The translations under genes and the position numbers were made by a program. DNA of 64,000 bases from Clostridia bacterium (GTDB lineage: Bacteria > Bacillota > Clostridia > Oscillospirales > Acutalibacteraceae), in contig JAFYNR010000034.1 in NCBI GenBank assembly GCA_017548045.1, forward strand, positions 1 through 64,000, given 5' to 3'. This document shows positions 41,437 through 50,310 of the stretch, in pieces. The notes under the pieces were generated by a model. It did no database searches and had not been told where the DNA came from. It saw nothing but the letters and a program-made list of their open reading frames with translations. Positions within the stretch are counted from its first letter, which is position 1, and every line of letters starts with the position of its first letter.

Positions 41437-42672
41437 ATGGGCTTTACTGTAAAAGGCTGTAAAATAAACGGGCAGGGCAACCCTGCTGATATGGTTGTTT
41501 CAGGCGGCGTCTTTGGCGGTGCCTGTGATACCGTTTTCGAATTTAATAACTGTGCTGTTTTTCCCGGCTTTATTGATGTTCACGTTCATCTCAGAGAGCC
41601 GGGATTTTCTTATAAAGAAACCGTTGAAACGGGCACAAAAGCCTGCGCTCACGGCGGCTATACAACCGTATGCTCAATGCCGAATCTTAATCCCGTGCCC
41701 GACAGTGCTGAGCACCTTGATGAGCAGTTAAGTCTTATCGAAAAAGATGCTGTTATTGCCGTTGCGCCCTATGGTGCAATAACCGTGGGACAAAACGGAG
41801 AAGAGCTTTCGAATATGGAAGCTATGGCAGATAAAGTGTGTGCCTTTTCCGACGACGGCAAGGGTGTGCAGAGCGAAGAAATGATGCGTGAGGCTATGGT
41901 AAGAGCCAAAAAACTTGGCAGGATGATAGTTGCTCACTGCGAGGAAAATTCTCTGCTCCGCGGCGGATATATCCACGACGGCAAGTATGCCGCCGAGCAC
42001 GGTCACAGAGGCATTTGCTCAGAGAGTGAATGGAAGCCCATTGAGCGTGATTTGAAGCTTGCGGCTGAAACGGGCTGTGCATATCACGTGTGTCATATTT
42101 CAACCAAAGAGAGTGTTGAGCTTATCAGAAAAGCAAAGGCGGCAGGGGTTGATGTTACCTGTGAAACCGCACCGCATTATCTTATCCTCAGTGATAAGGA
42201 TTTACAGGAGCACGGCAGATTCAAAATGAATCCTCCTCTGCGAGATGAGAGTGACAGACTTGCACTTATCGAAGGTATAATTGACGGTACGATTGATATG
42301 ATTGCTACCGACCACGCACCCCATTCGGCAGAAGAAAAGGGCAGGGGTCTTGAAAAGAGCGCAATGGGAATTGTGGGCATCGAAACCGCGTTTCCGCTTC
42401 TTTATACGTACCTTGTAAAAAACGGTGTTATCACTATGGACAGGCTTGTGGAGCTTATGAGCACAAACCCCGCAAAGCGTTTCGGTTTTGATAATTCGAT
42501 TGAAAACGGCGATTTTACCGTGTTTGATCTTGACAGTAAGTATATAATTAATCCCGATGATTTTCTTTCAAAGGGCAGAGCAACTCCCTTTGAAGGCTGT
42601 GAGGTTTACGGCGAATGCCTTATGACGGTAAAAGGCGGAAAAATCGTCTGGCAGAAAGGAGAAGAACGATGA
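41437..42672 (+). CDS. pyrC: Dihydroorotase
   Basis: A 411-residue amidohydrolase. The metal-binding DVHVHLREPG, the AHGGYTTVCSMPN segment, HCEENSL, the zinc-ligand HICHIS-like region (YHVCHIST), and ATDHAPH are all present. It cyclises carbamoyl aspartate to dihydroorotate, the third step of UMP synthesis. The ATG at 41437 has GAAAGGG 7 bases upstream. First gene of the operon; its stop overlaps the pyrK start (ATGA). Confidence 0.95.
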   Translation: MGFTVKGCKINGQGNPADMVVSGGVFGGACDTVFEFNNCAVFPGFIDVHVHLREPGFSYKETVETGTKACAHGGYTTVCSMPNLNPVPDSAEHLDEQLSLIEKDAVIAVAPYGAITVGQNGEELSNMEAMADKVCAFSDDGKGVQSEEMMREAMVRAKKLGRMIVAHCEENSLLRGGYIHDGKYAAEHGHRGICSESEWKPIERDLKLAAETGCAYHVCHISTKESVELIRKAKAAGVDVTCETAPHYLILSDKDLQEHGRFKMNPPLRDESDRLALIEGIIDGTIDMIATDHAPHSAEEKGRGLEKSAMGIVGIETAFPLLYTYLVKNGVITMDRLVELMSTNPAKRFGFDNSIENGDFTVFDLDSKYIINPDDFLSKGRATPFEGCEVYGECLMTVKGGKIVWQKGEER

Positions 42673-43400
42673 ACAGAGGAAAATATCTTATAAACGGCAA
42701 CAAGCCTCTGACCAAGGATGTTTGGGAAATGACGCTTGAAGGCGATACATCCCATATTACCGCACCCGGTCAGTTTATCAATATTCAGCTTGACGGCTTT
42801 TATCTGCGCAGACCCATTTCAATCTGCGATTATGACGAAAAGACAATAACAATAATCTACAAGGTTGTAGGTCACGGCACGGAAGCAATGGCAAAGCTTC
42901 TTCCGGGTGAATACCTCGATGTTCTTTGCGGCTTGGGTAACGGCTTTGACGTTTCAAAATGCAGTGAAACGGCTGTGCTTATCGGCGGCGGAGTCGGTGT
43001 TCCTCCGATGTTTAACCTCTGCAAAAAGCTTCTTTCAGAAGGCAAGGATGTTTCCGTTATCCTCGGCTTCAACACCAAAGATGAAATTTTTTATGAAGAT
43101 GAATTCAAGGCTCTCGGTGCAAAGGTTTATGTTTCAACCGTTGACGGTTCATACGGCACCAAAGGCTTTGTAACTGACGTGCTCAAAGACCTTGAATATG
43201 ATTATTTTTATACTTGCGGTCCCATGCCTATGTTCAGAGCAATCGAGAAGATTGCCGCAACAAGCGGACAGTACAGCTTTGAGGAGCGTATGGGCTGCGG
43301 TTTCGGCGCTTGTATGGGCTGCTCCTGCAAGACAAAATACGGCTACAAGAGAATCTGCAGGGATGGTCCCGTGCTTGAAAGGGAGGAGATTATATGGTAA
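42669..43400 (+). CDS. pyrK: Dihydroorotate dehydrogenase B, electron transfer subunit
   Basis: A 243-residue ferredoxin-reductase-like protein: FAD-binding segment FYLRRPISICDYD, NAD-binding segment LIGGGVGVPPMFNLC, and a C-terminal [2Fe-2S] motif with four Cys (GCGFGACMGCSCK and ICRDGPV). It passes electrons from PyrD to NAD+. Start at 42669 in a 4-base overlap with pyrC; 7-base overlap with pyrD. Confidence 0.95.
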   Translation: MNRGKYLINGNKPLTKDVWEMTLEGDTSHITAPGQFINIQLDGFYLRRPISICDYDEKTITIIYKVVGHGTEAMAKLLPGEYLDVLCGLGNGFDVSKCSETAVLIGGGVGVPPMFNLCKKLLSEGKDVSVILGFNTKDEIFYEDEFKALGAKVYVSTVDGSYGTKGFVTDVLKDLEYDYFYTCGPMPMFRAIEKIAATSGQYSFEERMGCGFGACMGCSCKTKYGYKRICRDGPVLEREEIIW

Positions 43401-44311
43401 ATACAAAGGTTAATCTTTGCGGAATAGAGCTTGATAATCCCGTTATTCCCGCATCGGGAACATTCGGCTTCGGCTACGAATTCGCAGAGCTTTACGATAT
43501 CAACTGCCTCGGCACTTTCTCATTCAAGGGAACAACAAAGGATTCACGCTTCGGCAATCCTACCCCCAGAATCGCAGAGTGCGACAGCGGCATGATCAAC
43601 GCCGTAGGACTTCAGAATCCCGGTGTTGAAAAGGTTATCAGTGAAGAACTTCCCAGGCTTGCAAAATGCTTTTCAAAGCCCGTTATGGCGAACGTCAGCG
43701 GATTTTCGCTTGAGGAATATGCATACACCTGTGAAAAGCTCGATAAAGAGGAGCAGGTTGGCTGGCTTGAGGTCAACATAAGCTGTCCCAACGTTCACGG
43801 CGGCGGAATGAGCTTCGGTACTTCTCCCGCGGCGGCGGCAGAGGTTACAAGGGCCGTTAAGGCTGTAACAACAAAACCCGTTATTATCAAGCTTTCACCC
43901 AACGTTACGGATATTGTTGCTATTGCAAAAGCTTGCGAAGAAGCAGGTGCAGACGGTGTAAGCTTAATCAATACTCTTCTCGGAATGAGAATTGATCTTA
44001 AAACAGGTAAACCCGTTATCGCCAACAAAATGGGCGGTTTCTCGGGCGCGGCAATCAAGCCCGTAGGCATCAGAATGGTTTACCAGGTAAGTCAGGCAGT
44101 AAACATCCCTGTTATCGGTATGGGCGGCGTATCTACCGCAGAGGATGTTATTGAATATATTATGGCAGGTGCAACGGCTGTTGAGGTCGGTGCGGCAAAT
44201 CTTGTAGATCCTTATGCAAGCAAGACGATTGTTGAAAATCTTCCTGCCGTAATGGATAAATACGGTATCAAAAATTTAAATGACATAAAAGGATGTGCAC
44301 ACAATGGGTAA
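43394..44311 (+). CDS. pyrD: Dihydroorotate dehydrogenase B, catalytic subunit
   Basis: A 305-residue FMN TIM barrel: NPVIPASGTFGFG, FKGTTKDSRFGNPTPRIAE, NAVGLQNPG, LEVNISCPNV (with the catalytic Cys of the class 1B type), and the C-terminal phosphate-binding GMGGVSTAEDV. Oxidises dihydroorotate to orotate together with PyrK. It overlaps pyrK at its start and pyrF at its end. Confidence 0.95.
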   Translation: MVNTKVNLCGIELDNPVIPASGTFGFGYEFAELYDINCLGTFSFKGTTKDSRFGNPTPRIAECDSGMINAVGLQNPGVEKVISEELPRLAKCFSKPVMANVSGFSLEEYAYTCEKLDKEEQVGWLEVNISCPNVHGGGMSFGTSPAAAAEVTRAVKAVTTKPVIIKLSPNVTDIVAIAKACEEAGADGVSLINTLLGMRIDLKTGKPVIANKMGGFSGAAIKPVGIRMVYQVSQAVNIPVIGMGGVSTAEDVIEYIMAGATAVEVGAANLVDPYASKTIVENLPAVMDKYGIKNLNDIKGCAHNG

Positions 44312-45008
44312 AGATGTAATTGTAGCATGTGACTTTGCTTCTGCTGAAGCAACGTTTGCATTTCTCGACAAATTTGAAGGCTGTACACGCAAGCCTTTCG
44401 TTAAAATCGGTATGGAGCTTTATTATGCAGAAGGCCCCGCAATCGTAAAAGAAATCAAAGCAAGAGGTCACAAGATTTTCCTTGACCTCAAACTTCACGA
44501 TATCCCCAACACAGTCAAGAAGGCTATGGCTGTTCTTTCAAACCTTGATGTTGATATCACCAACCTTCACGCTGCAGGTGCAACAGCAATGATGCAGGGT
44601 GCTCTTGAAGGTCTTACCCGTCCCGACGGCACACGCCCCCTTCTTATTGCAGTTACACAGCTTACTTCAACCGATCAGGAAACTCTCGAGAGAGATATTC
44701 TTATCAACAAGCCCATCGACGAGGTTGTTATGTCCTATGCTGAAACAGCAAAAAATGCAGGTCTTGACGGTATTGTTTGTTCACCTCTTGAAGCAGGCAA
44801 GGTTCACGAGCGTTGCGGCGAAAAGTTCCTCACCATCACTCCCGGTGTACGCTTTGCTGACGGTGACGTCGGCGACCAGAAGCGTGTTATGACTCCCGCA
44901 GCTGCAAAGGAAATCGGTTCAGACTACATTGTTGTAGGCCGTCCCATCACAGCAGCAACCGATCCTGTTGCCGCTTACGAGCGTTGCGTTGCAGAATTCT
45001 GTGACTGA
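44304..45008 (+). CDS. pyrF: Orotidine 5'-phosphate decarboxylase
   Basis: A 234-residue TIM-barrel decarboxylase: IVACDFAS at the N-terminus, the catalytic Asp-Lys-Asp set in FLDLKLHDIPNTVKKA, and the phosphate-binding YIVVGRPIT at the C-terminus. Converts OMP to UMP. The ATG at 44304 overlaps the end of pyrD by 8 bases; a GTG at 44295 is an alternative start. Confidence 0.95.
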   Translation: MGKDVIVACDFASAEATFAFLDKFEGCTRKPFVKIGMELYYAEGPAIVKEIKARGHKIFLDLKLHDIPNTVKKAMAVLSNLDVDITNLHAAGATAMMQGALEGLTRPDGTRPLLIAVTQLTSTDQETLERDILINKPIDEVVMSYAETAKNAGLDGIVCSPLEAGKVHERCGEKFLTITPGVRFADGDVGDQKRVMTPAAAKEIGSDYIVVGRPITAATDPVAAYERCVAEFCD

Positions 45009-45047
45009 TAAACAGAAAGATGAATTTTAAGATAAGGAGATAATACA

Positions 45048-45701
45048 ATGGAAGCTTACAAGAGAGAGTTTATCGAATTCCTGCAGGGCGCAGGCGTTCT
45101 TAAGTTTGGCGATTTTACTGCAAAATCAGGCCGTAAAATTCCTTATTTCGTTAATGCAGGTATGATTAAGACTGGTGACCAGATCACAAAGATGGGCGAA
45201 TTCTATGCCAAAGCATACTTCGACAAGCTCGGCAAAAAAGAAGCTGTTCTCTACGGACCTGCTTACAAGGGTATTTCCCTTTCGATTTCAGCAGCCGTTG
45301 CGCTTTCAAAGAACGGTCTCAATGTTCCCTTCTTCTTCAACCGTAAGGAAGTAAAGGACCACGGTGAAGGCGGCACATTCGTAGGTTATGTACCCACAGA
45401 AGGTGAAGAAATTGTTATCATCGAGGACGTTATCACAGCAGGCACTGCTATCCGTGAATCAATGGAAATCCTCGGTAATCTTGACGGCACAAAAGTTATC
45501 GCTACATTCATTATGGTTGACCGTAAGGAAAAGGGTCAGTCAGAAAAGGGCGCTATGCAGGAAATCGAAGAGCAGTTCGGCTTCCCCGTTTACTCTGTTG
45601 TTGATGTTTATGACATCATTGAATACCTCGAAGAAGACCCTGCAAACGAGGAAAACGTTACCCGTATCAAAAACTACCTTGCTGTGAATGGAGCAAAATA
45701 A
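45048..45701 (+). CDS. pyrE: Orotate phosphoribosyltransferase
   Basis: A 217-residue type I phosphoribosyltransferase with the PRPP-binding motif IVIIEDVITAGTAIRES and the KDHGEGG flexible loop. Attaches phosphoribose to orotate. AAGGAG is well placed before the ATG. The 39-base gap after pyrF is the largest within the operon; the stop abuts the pyrB start. Confidence 0.95.
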   Translation: MEAYKREFIEFLQGAGVLKFGDFTAKSGRKIPYFVNAGMIKTGDQITKMGEFYAKAYFDKLGKKEAVLYGPAYKGISLSISAAVALSKNGLNVPFFFNRKEVKDHGEGGTFVGYVPTEGEEIVIIEDVITAGTAIRESMEILGNLDGTKVIATFIMVDRKEKGQSEKGAMQEIEEQFGFPVYSVVDVYDIIEYLEEDPANEENVTRIKNYLAVNGAK

Positions 45702-46616
45702 ATGAAAAATCTTATGAACATCACCGACCTGGCCGTCGAAGAAATTGATGAGCTTATCGCGGTTGCCGAGGATATTATTGCAAATCCCGTAAAGTACCGT
45801 GATAAGTGCCGCTATAAAAAGCTTGCAACCCTTTTCTTTGAGCCTTCAACAAGAACCCGTCTCAGCTTTGAGGCGGCTATGCTGGAGCTTGGCGGCTCGG
45901 TGCTGGGCTTTTCCGAAGCCAATTCGTCATCAGCCGCAAAGGGCGAAAGCGTTGCGGATACTGCAAGAACCGTAAGCTGTTACGCGGATATTATTGCAAT
46001 GCGCCATCCTAAGGAGGGTGCACCTCTCGTTGCTTCAATGGCGGCAAGTGTTCCCATTATCAACGCAGGCGACGGCGGTCATAACCATCCCACACAGACT
46101 CTTACCGACCTTCTCACAATCAAGCGTGAAAAAGGCAGACTCCATAACCTTACCATCGGCTTTTGCGGTGACCTTAAGTTTGGCAGAACGGTTCATTCGC
46201 TTATCGAGGCTATGGCAAGATATACCGGCATCAAGGTTGTTCTTATTTCACCCGATGAGCTTAAGCTTCCGGGTTACCTTAAAAAGGAAACACTTGACGC
46301 AAAGGGAATTGAATACCTTGAAACAACAGATCTGAGTGCGGTTATGCCCGAGCTTGACATTCTCTATATGACAAGAGTTCAGCGTGAACGTTTCTTCAAT
46401 GAGGAGGATTATCTCAGACTTAAGGACAGCTATATTCTCACTCCTTCAAAGCTTTCAAACGCAAAGAGTGACCTTGCGATTCTTCATCCGCTGCCCCGAG
46501 TAAATGAGATTCACACTTCTGTTGACGCAGACCCCAGAGCCTGCTATTTCAGACAGGTTCTCAACGGCAAATTCATCCGTATGGCGCTTATTCTTAATCT
46601 GCTGGAGGTGGAGTAA
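45702..46616 (+). CDS. pyrB: Aspartate carbamoyltransferase, catalytic subunit
   Basis: A 304-residue enzyme with the carbamoyl-phosphate motif [30 protein letters not shown], and the aspartate-binding TRVQRERF and HPLPRVNEI. Catalyses the first committed step of pyrimidine synthesis. It is directly followed without a gap by the regulatory subunit gene, so the enzyme is the class B (PyrB6-PyrI6) allosteric type. Confidence 0.96.
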   Translation: MKNLMNITDLAVEEIDELIAVAEDIIANPVKYRDKCRYKKLATLFFEPSTRTRLSFEAAMLELGGSVLGFSEANSSSAAKGESVADTARTVSCYADIIAMRHPKEGAPLVASMAASVPIINAGDGGHNHPTQTLTDLLTIKREKGRLHNLTIGFCGDLKFGRTVHSLIEAMARYTGIKVVLISPDELKLPGYLKKETLDAKGIEYLETTDLSAVMPELDILYMTRVQRERFFNEEDYLRLKDSYILTPSKLSNAKSDLAILHPLPRVNEIHTSVDADPRACYFRQVLNGKFIRMALILNLLEVE

Positions 46617-47033
46617 ATGCATATTGATTCAATCAAAAACGGTGTGGTAATTGACCATATCAAGGCCGGCAAATGTATGGATATTTATAAACACCTTGAG
46701 CTTGACAAGCTCGATTGCACCGTTGCAATCATCAAAAACGTAAGCAGTAAAAAAATGGGTCGTAAGGATATAATCAAGATTGACTCCGAAATGGAGGTTG
46801 ACCTTGAGGTGCTGGGATATATTGACCCTAACATTACCGTTAATATCATCAAAAATGAGAAGCTTTGCGAAAAGAAAAAGCTTACTCTGCCTGCGATGAT
46901 AAAGGATGTTGTCAAGTGCAAGAATCCCCGTTGTATCACCACAACAGAGCAGGATTTGCCCCATATCTTCAAACTCACGAATGCAGAAACGGAAACCTAC
47001 CGTTGCATATATTGCGAATCAAAAGCTAAATAA
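46617..47033 (+). CDS. pyrI: Aspartate carbamoyltransferase, regulatory subunit
   Basis: A 138-residue regulatory chain: N-terminal nucleotide-binding domain (NGVVIDHIKAGKCMDIYKHL and DIIKIDSEMEVD) and C-terminal zinc domain with four Cys (KCKNPRC and CIYC). Binds CTP/ATP to adjust PyrB activity. Last gene of the operon, followed by a strong terminator. Confidence 0.95.
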   Translation: MHIDSIKNGVVIDHIKAGKCMDIYKHLELDKLDCTVAIIKNVSSKKMGRKDIIKIDSEMEVDLEVLGYIDPNITVNIIKNEKLCEKKKLTLPAMIKDVVKCKNPRCITTTEQDLPHIFKLTNAETETYRCIYCESKAK

Positions 47034-47043
47034 AATATAATTC

Positions 47044-47074
47044 AATCCGACGGCTTCGGCTGTCGGATTTTTTT
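47044..47074 (+). terminator. Terminator of the pyrimidine operon
   Basis: Stem AATCCGACGGC / GCTGTCGGATT (one G-U) around TTCG followed by TTTTTTT. Confidence 0.88.
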
Positions 47075-47144
47075 GTTCCAATCTTGAAAAATATGTCGAT
47101 TTATGATATAAATAAGTGATAATAAAATACAGGGAGATGTAACG

Positions 47145-47441
47145 ATGATTAAACATATAGTTTGCTTCAAGCTCAAGGATAACAGCCTTTCGGAGTGTGA
47201 GAAGGCAAGAGATGTGCTTATGTCAATGAAGGGTAACGTGCCTCAGCTTCGTGATATTGCGGTTGGCATTGATTTCCTTCATTCTCAGCGTTCATATGAT
47301 ATCATTCTTGAAGTTGTTCTTGACGATGCAAAGGCGTTGGAGGATTATCAGAATGATCCCTACCACTGCTCGGTGGTTAAAACCCATATGCATGCAGTAA
47401 GGGAAAGCAGTGTAGCAATCGACTATGTTATTGAGGGGTAA
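47145..47441 (+). CDS. Dabb (stress-responsive A/B barrel) domain protein
   Basis: A 98-residue ferredoxin-like dimeric barrel protein: MIKHIVCFKLKDN at the N-terminus, SYDIILEVVLDDAKALEDYQ in the middle and a final HMHAVRESSVAIDYV. The Dabb family occurs in plants and bacteria, and its biochemical role is generally unknown. AGGGAGATG precedes the ATG. It is 5 bases from the GH43 gene, so an association with carbohydrate use is possible. Confidence 0.85.
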   Translation: MIKHIVCFKLKDNSLSECEKARDVLMSMKGNVPQLRDIAVGIDFLHSQRSYDIILEVVLDDAKALEDYQNDPYHCSVVKTHMHAVRESSVAIDYVIEG

Positions 47442-47446
47442 TTTAT

Positions 47447-48394
47447 ATGCAGTTACTTGAAATAAACAAAGAAAAATATATCGGTCAGGCAGACCCTTTT
47501 ATTCTCGAATTCGGCGGTAGATTTTATATCTATACCACGGGTAAAGACGGCATTTATGCCTATTCATCCGACGAGCTTCTTTCGGGCTGGAGGTTTGAAG
47601 GCAGAGTTTTTCATTATGACGATCCCAAGGTTTACGATTATTGGGCACCTTCGGTGATTGAGCTTGACGGTACTTTTTATATGTATAATTCATTTGAATA
47701 TGATAACGACGTTCCCGATCAAGGCGGACATCATCAGGCAATGTTTGTTTCATCGAGCAAAAATCCTCTTGGCCCCTTTGAAAATGCAAAACAGCTTCTT
47801 CATCCTTTCTCGATAGATTCCCACGTTGTGAAGAACGAAAACGGACTTTTTATTTTTTATTCAACCAATACCTTTGAGGGTGAAAGAATCGGTACATATA
47901 TTGTTGTTGACCGCCTTCTCGACCCCGAAACCGTTGAAGGTAAGCCCGTGCCCGTCATAACTGCATCCATTGATGAAGAAATATATTGCAGGGACAGATA
48001 CGAAAAAGGTATTCATTGGCATACCCTTGAAGGCGCTTTTTACTTCAAAGAAGGGGATTGGCAGTACGTTATGTACAGTGGTGTCTGCTACGAAAACGAA
48101 AAATATTTTATCGGCTATGCAAGGGCAAAGACAGACGAAACAGACCTTACCAAAATTAAGTTTGAGAAATATCCCGATGATAAAACCTATGCACCCGTGC
48201 TTAACAGCAATGAGTGGGAAGAGGGTACGGGTCATCATTCAATGATTAAGCATAACGGCGAATGGTACGCTGTCTATCACGCCAGAAATGCCGAAGAAGA
48301 CGGTTTAAGCGGTGACAGACGAAATGCACGAATCTGCCGTTTGAGCGTTGATGACGGTGTTATAACCGCCGACAGAAAGCAGTTTGAAATATAA
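47447..48394 (+). CDS. Glycoside hydrolase family 43-like protein
   Basis: A 315-residue five-bladed beta-propeller without signal peptide. GQADPFILEFGGRFYIYTTG carries the catalytic-base Asp region, DYWAPSVIELDGTFYMYNS the second blade and pKa-modulating region, SIDSHVVKNENGLFIFYST a third blade, and HWHTLEGAFYFKEGDWQYVM contains the likely acid Glu. GTGHHSMIKHNGEWYAVYHA is a typical last blade. Substrates of the family are arabinosides, xylosides and galactosides. Between the Dabb gene and the LCAT-like gene, probably one transcript. Confidence 0.82.
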   Translation: MQLLEINKEKYIGQADPFILEFGGRFYIYTTGKDGIYAYSSDELLSGWRFEGRVFHYDDPKVYDYWAPSVIELDGTFYMYNSFEYDNDVPDQGGHHQAMFVSSSKNPLGPFENAKQLLHPFSIDSHVVKNENGLFIFYSTNTFEGERIGTYIVVDRLLDPETVEGKPVPVITASIDEEIYCRDRYEKGIHWHTLEGAFYFKEGDWQYVMYSGVCYENEKYFIGYARAKTDETDLTKIKFEKYPDDKTYAPVLNSNEWEEGTGHHSMIKHNGEWYAVYHARNAEEDGLSGDRRNARICRLSVDDGVITADRKQFEI

Positions 48395-48413
48395 CGGATC
48401 AAGGAGAAATAAA

Positions 48414-50264
48414 ATGAAAAGATTTTTAACGCTTGTTATGGCGGTTGTTGTTGCCGTGGCTTCAATACCCTTTGCCGCCGCAACAAAGGAAGTGACACCT
48501 GTTGTTATGGTGTCGGGTTTTGGTGCCACAGCGCTTGTTCAAGACAGCGAAGCAGTGTTTCCGCCGTCACTCAACACAATTCTCAATGCGCTGGGTATAA
48601 ATGAGGATTTAACGCTTGAAAAAGCGATTGACGAGCTTGAAATCTGGACTCAGGATGAAGGCTACGTTGTGCAGCTTTCCGCCATAGTTGAAAGAATAAT
48701 CGAGCCTATAAGGGTCAATGATGACGGAAGCTCGGCCTATGATTTGAAGCCCATTATAAGCGGTGCGGAAAATACGTCGCTTGCCGCCTTCAAAGAGTCG
48801 GATATGCTTGACTACGTTCCCTATACAGGCTCGGAATTCCTTGATATGGAATCGATTGCACAGCGTATAGGCGATGAAAACGTGTTCAACTATATGTATG
48901 ACTGGCGTATGGACTATGATACCGTTGCCGATGATTTCAAGGCATACATTGACGATGTTCTTGAATTGACAGGTGCAGAAAAGGTGAGCATCTATTCAAT
49001 AAGCCAGGGCTGTCTTGTTGTGGGTCAGTATCTTTACAAATATGCGGATCTTGAACAGACCGATAAGGTTGTGTTTGATACACCCGTTCTCGGCGGCGCA
49101 TCCTTTGTTACCGATATTCTTTCAGACGGAAGTCTTTCTCTGAATTTCCCCGTTATACTTGACCTTCTTTCGGATATTCTTCATATTGAGCTTAAAATTT
49201 CCGAGGCTGAAAAGCTTGTGGAATTTCTTGAAGGTGAGTGGATTGCAGGTGCAATAGATATCGGTAAGAATATCATTGTTCCGCCTATGAAGGGCTGCAT
49301 AGCCTTCTGGCAGATGGTTCCTGCCGCAGAATTTGATGAATATGCGGAGGTTTACCTTGACAGTGAGGCAAACGCAAAGGTTATCGAAGCCGTCAAATCA
49401 TTCCATAACGGCTTTATGGGTAATATAACGGAAACCTTTGAAAATGCAACCGCTCACGGAAGTGAAATATCAATCAAAGCCTGCAGCGGTTTTCCTCTCG
49501 TAACGGATTCGCAGGTTAATTCCGATGCCATTGTTGACGTTGAGTATTCCTGCGGCGCAATCTGCGCGCCCTACGGCGAAGCCTTCCCCGACGATTACGT
49601 GCAGGCTGTTGATAACGGCAAAAACAGCATTTCGCCCGACAGAACAATCGACCTTTCAGCAGGCTATTGGCCCCACAGAACCTGGGTTGTTGAAGGCCTT
49701 TATCACGGACAGGTTGAATGGTGCCCGAGGTCGCTTGCTCTTGTTGAAGCTCTGCTCTTCACCGATGAAATAAAAGACGCCTATTCGTCCTATGAGTTTC
49801 CTCAGTTTATGCAGAGTGAGTCACCCACATCCGATATATCAATCAGCTTTGTCAACACAAACAGTAATTTCCTTCTTCTTGAGGAAGGCAGAGAAGAATA
49901 CACTTTGACGCTGAAAAACGTGTCAAAGGAAAAGACCTTTGTGATAAATTCGGTTGAGTGTGATAACGGTGCGGTAAGCCCCGAATATTCATCAAAAAAG
50001 CTTCTCCTTCCCGGTGAAAGCCTTAACGTATCCGTTACCGCAAAGCAGGCGAAAAGCGGTGAGATAAAAATTTCGTACTCCGAAGCGAAGAATATTTTCA
50101 AAGCATCTGAAAAGACCTTCGGCATAACCGTGCTTGAAAATTACAGCGGTGCAACGGCAGAGGATACTATGCCCGGCAATTCAAACCTGCCGGTGTTTAT
50201 AAGATATTTTATAAACATACTCAAAGACCTGTTTGCAAAAATTGTTTCGGTATTTAACCTTTAA
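48414..50264 (+). CDS. Secreted LCAT-like alpha/beta hydrolase with cell-surface tail
   Basis: A 616-residue secreted protein: signal peptide (about 1-24), an alpha/beta-hydrolase domain (about 28-440) with VVMVSGFGATALV (oxyanion strand), NYMYDWRMDYDTVADDF as in LCAT/lipase-like enzymes, and the nucleophile elbow SIYSISQGCLV (Ser near 198), where the usual first Gly of GxSxG is Ser. A later EGLYHGQVEW may carry the catalytic His. An Ig-like domain (about 465-580) and a hydrophobic tail (PVFIRYFINILKDLFAKIV) follow. Probable role: extracellular lipase or esterase. AAGGAGAA precedes the ATG at 48414. Confidence 0.75.
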   Translation: MKRFLTLVMAVVVAVASIPFAAATKEVTPVVMVSGFGATALVQDSEAVFPPSLNTILNALGINEDLTLEKAIDELEIWTQDEGYVVQLSAIVERIIEPIRVNDDGSSAYDLKPIISGAENTSLAAFKESDMLDYVPYTGSEFLDMESIAQRIGDENVFNYMYDWRMDYDTVADDFKAYIDDVLELTGAEKVSIYSISQGCLVVGQYLYKYADLEQTDKVVFDTPVLGGASFVTDILSDGSLSLNFPVILDLLSDILHIELKISEAEKLVEFLEGEWIAGAIDIGKNIIVPPMKGCIAFWQMVPAAEFDEYAEVYLDSEANAKVIEAVKSFHNGFMGNITETFENATAHGSEISIKACSGFPLVTDSQVNSDAIVDVEYSCGAICAPYGEAFPDDYVQAVDNGKNSISPDRTIDLSAGYWPHRTWVVEGLYHGQVEWCPRSLALVEALLFTDEIKDAYSSYEFPQFMQSESPTSDISISFVNTNSNFLLLEEGREEYTLTLKNVSKEKTFVINSVECDNGAVSPEYSSKKLLLPGESLNVSVTAKQAKSGEIKISYSEAKNIFKASEKTFGITVLENYSGATAEDTMPGNSNLPVFIRYFINILKDLFAKIVSVFNL

Positions 50265-50271
50265 TAAAAAA

Positions 50272-50303
50272 ATTCCCCATCCGGCAGGATGGGGATAATT
50301 TTT
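50272..50303. terminator. Bidirectional terminator
   Basis: Stem ATTCCCCATCC / GGATGGGGAT with A-run on one side and TTTTTT on the other, between convergent genes. Confidence 0.88.
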
Positions 50304-50310
50304 TGTCCGA

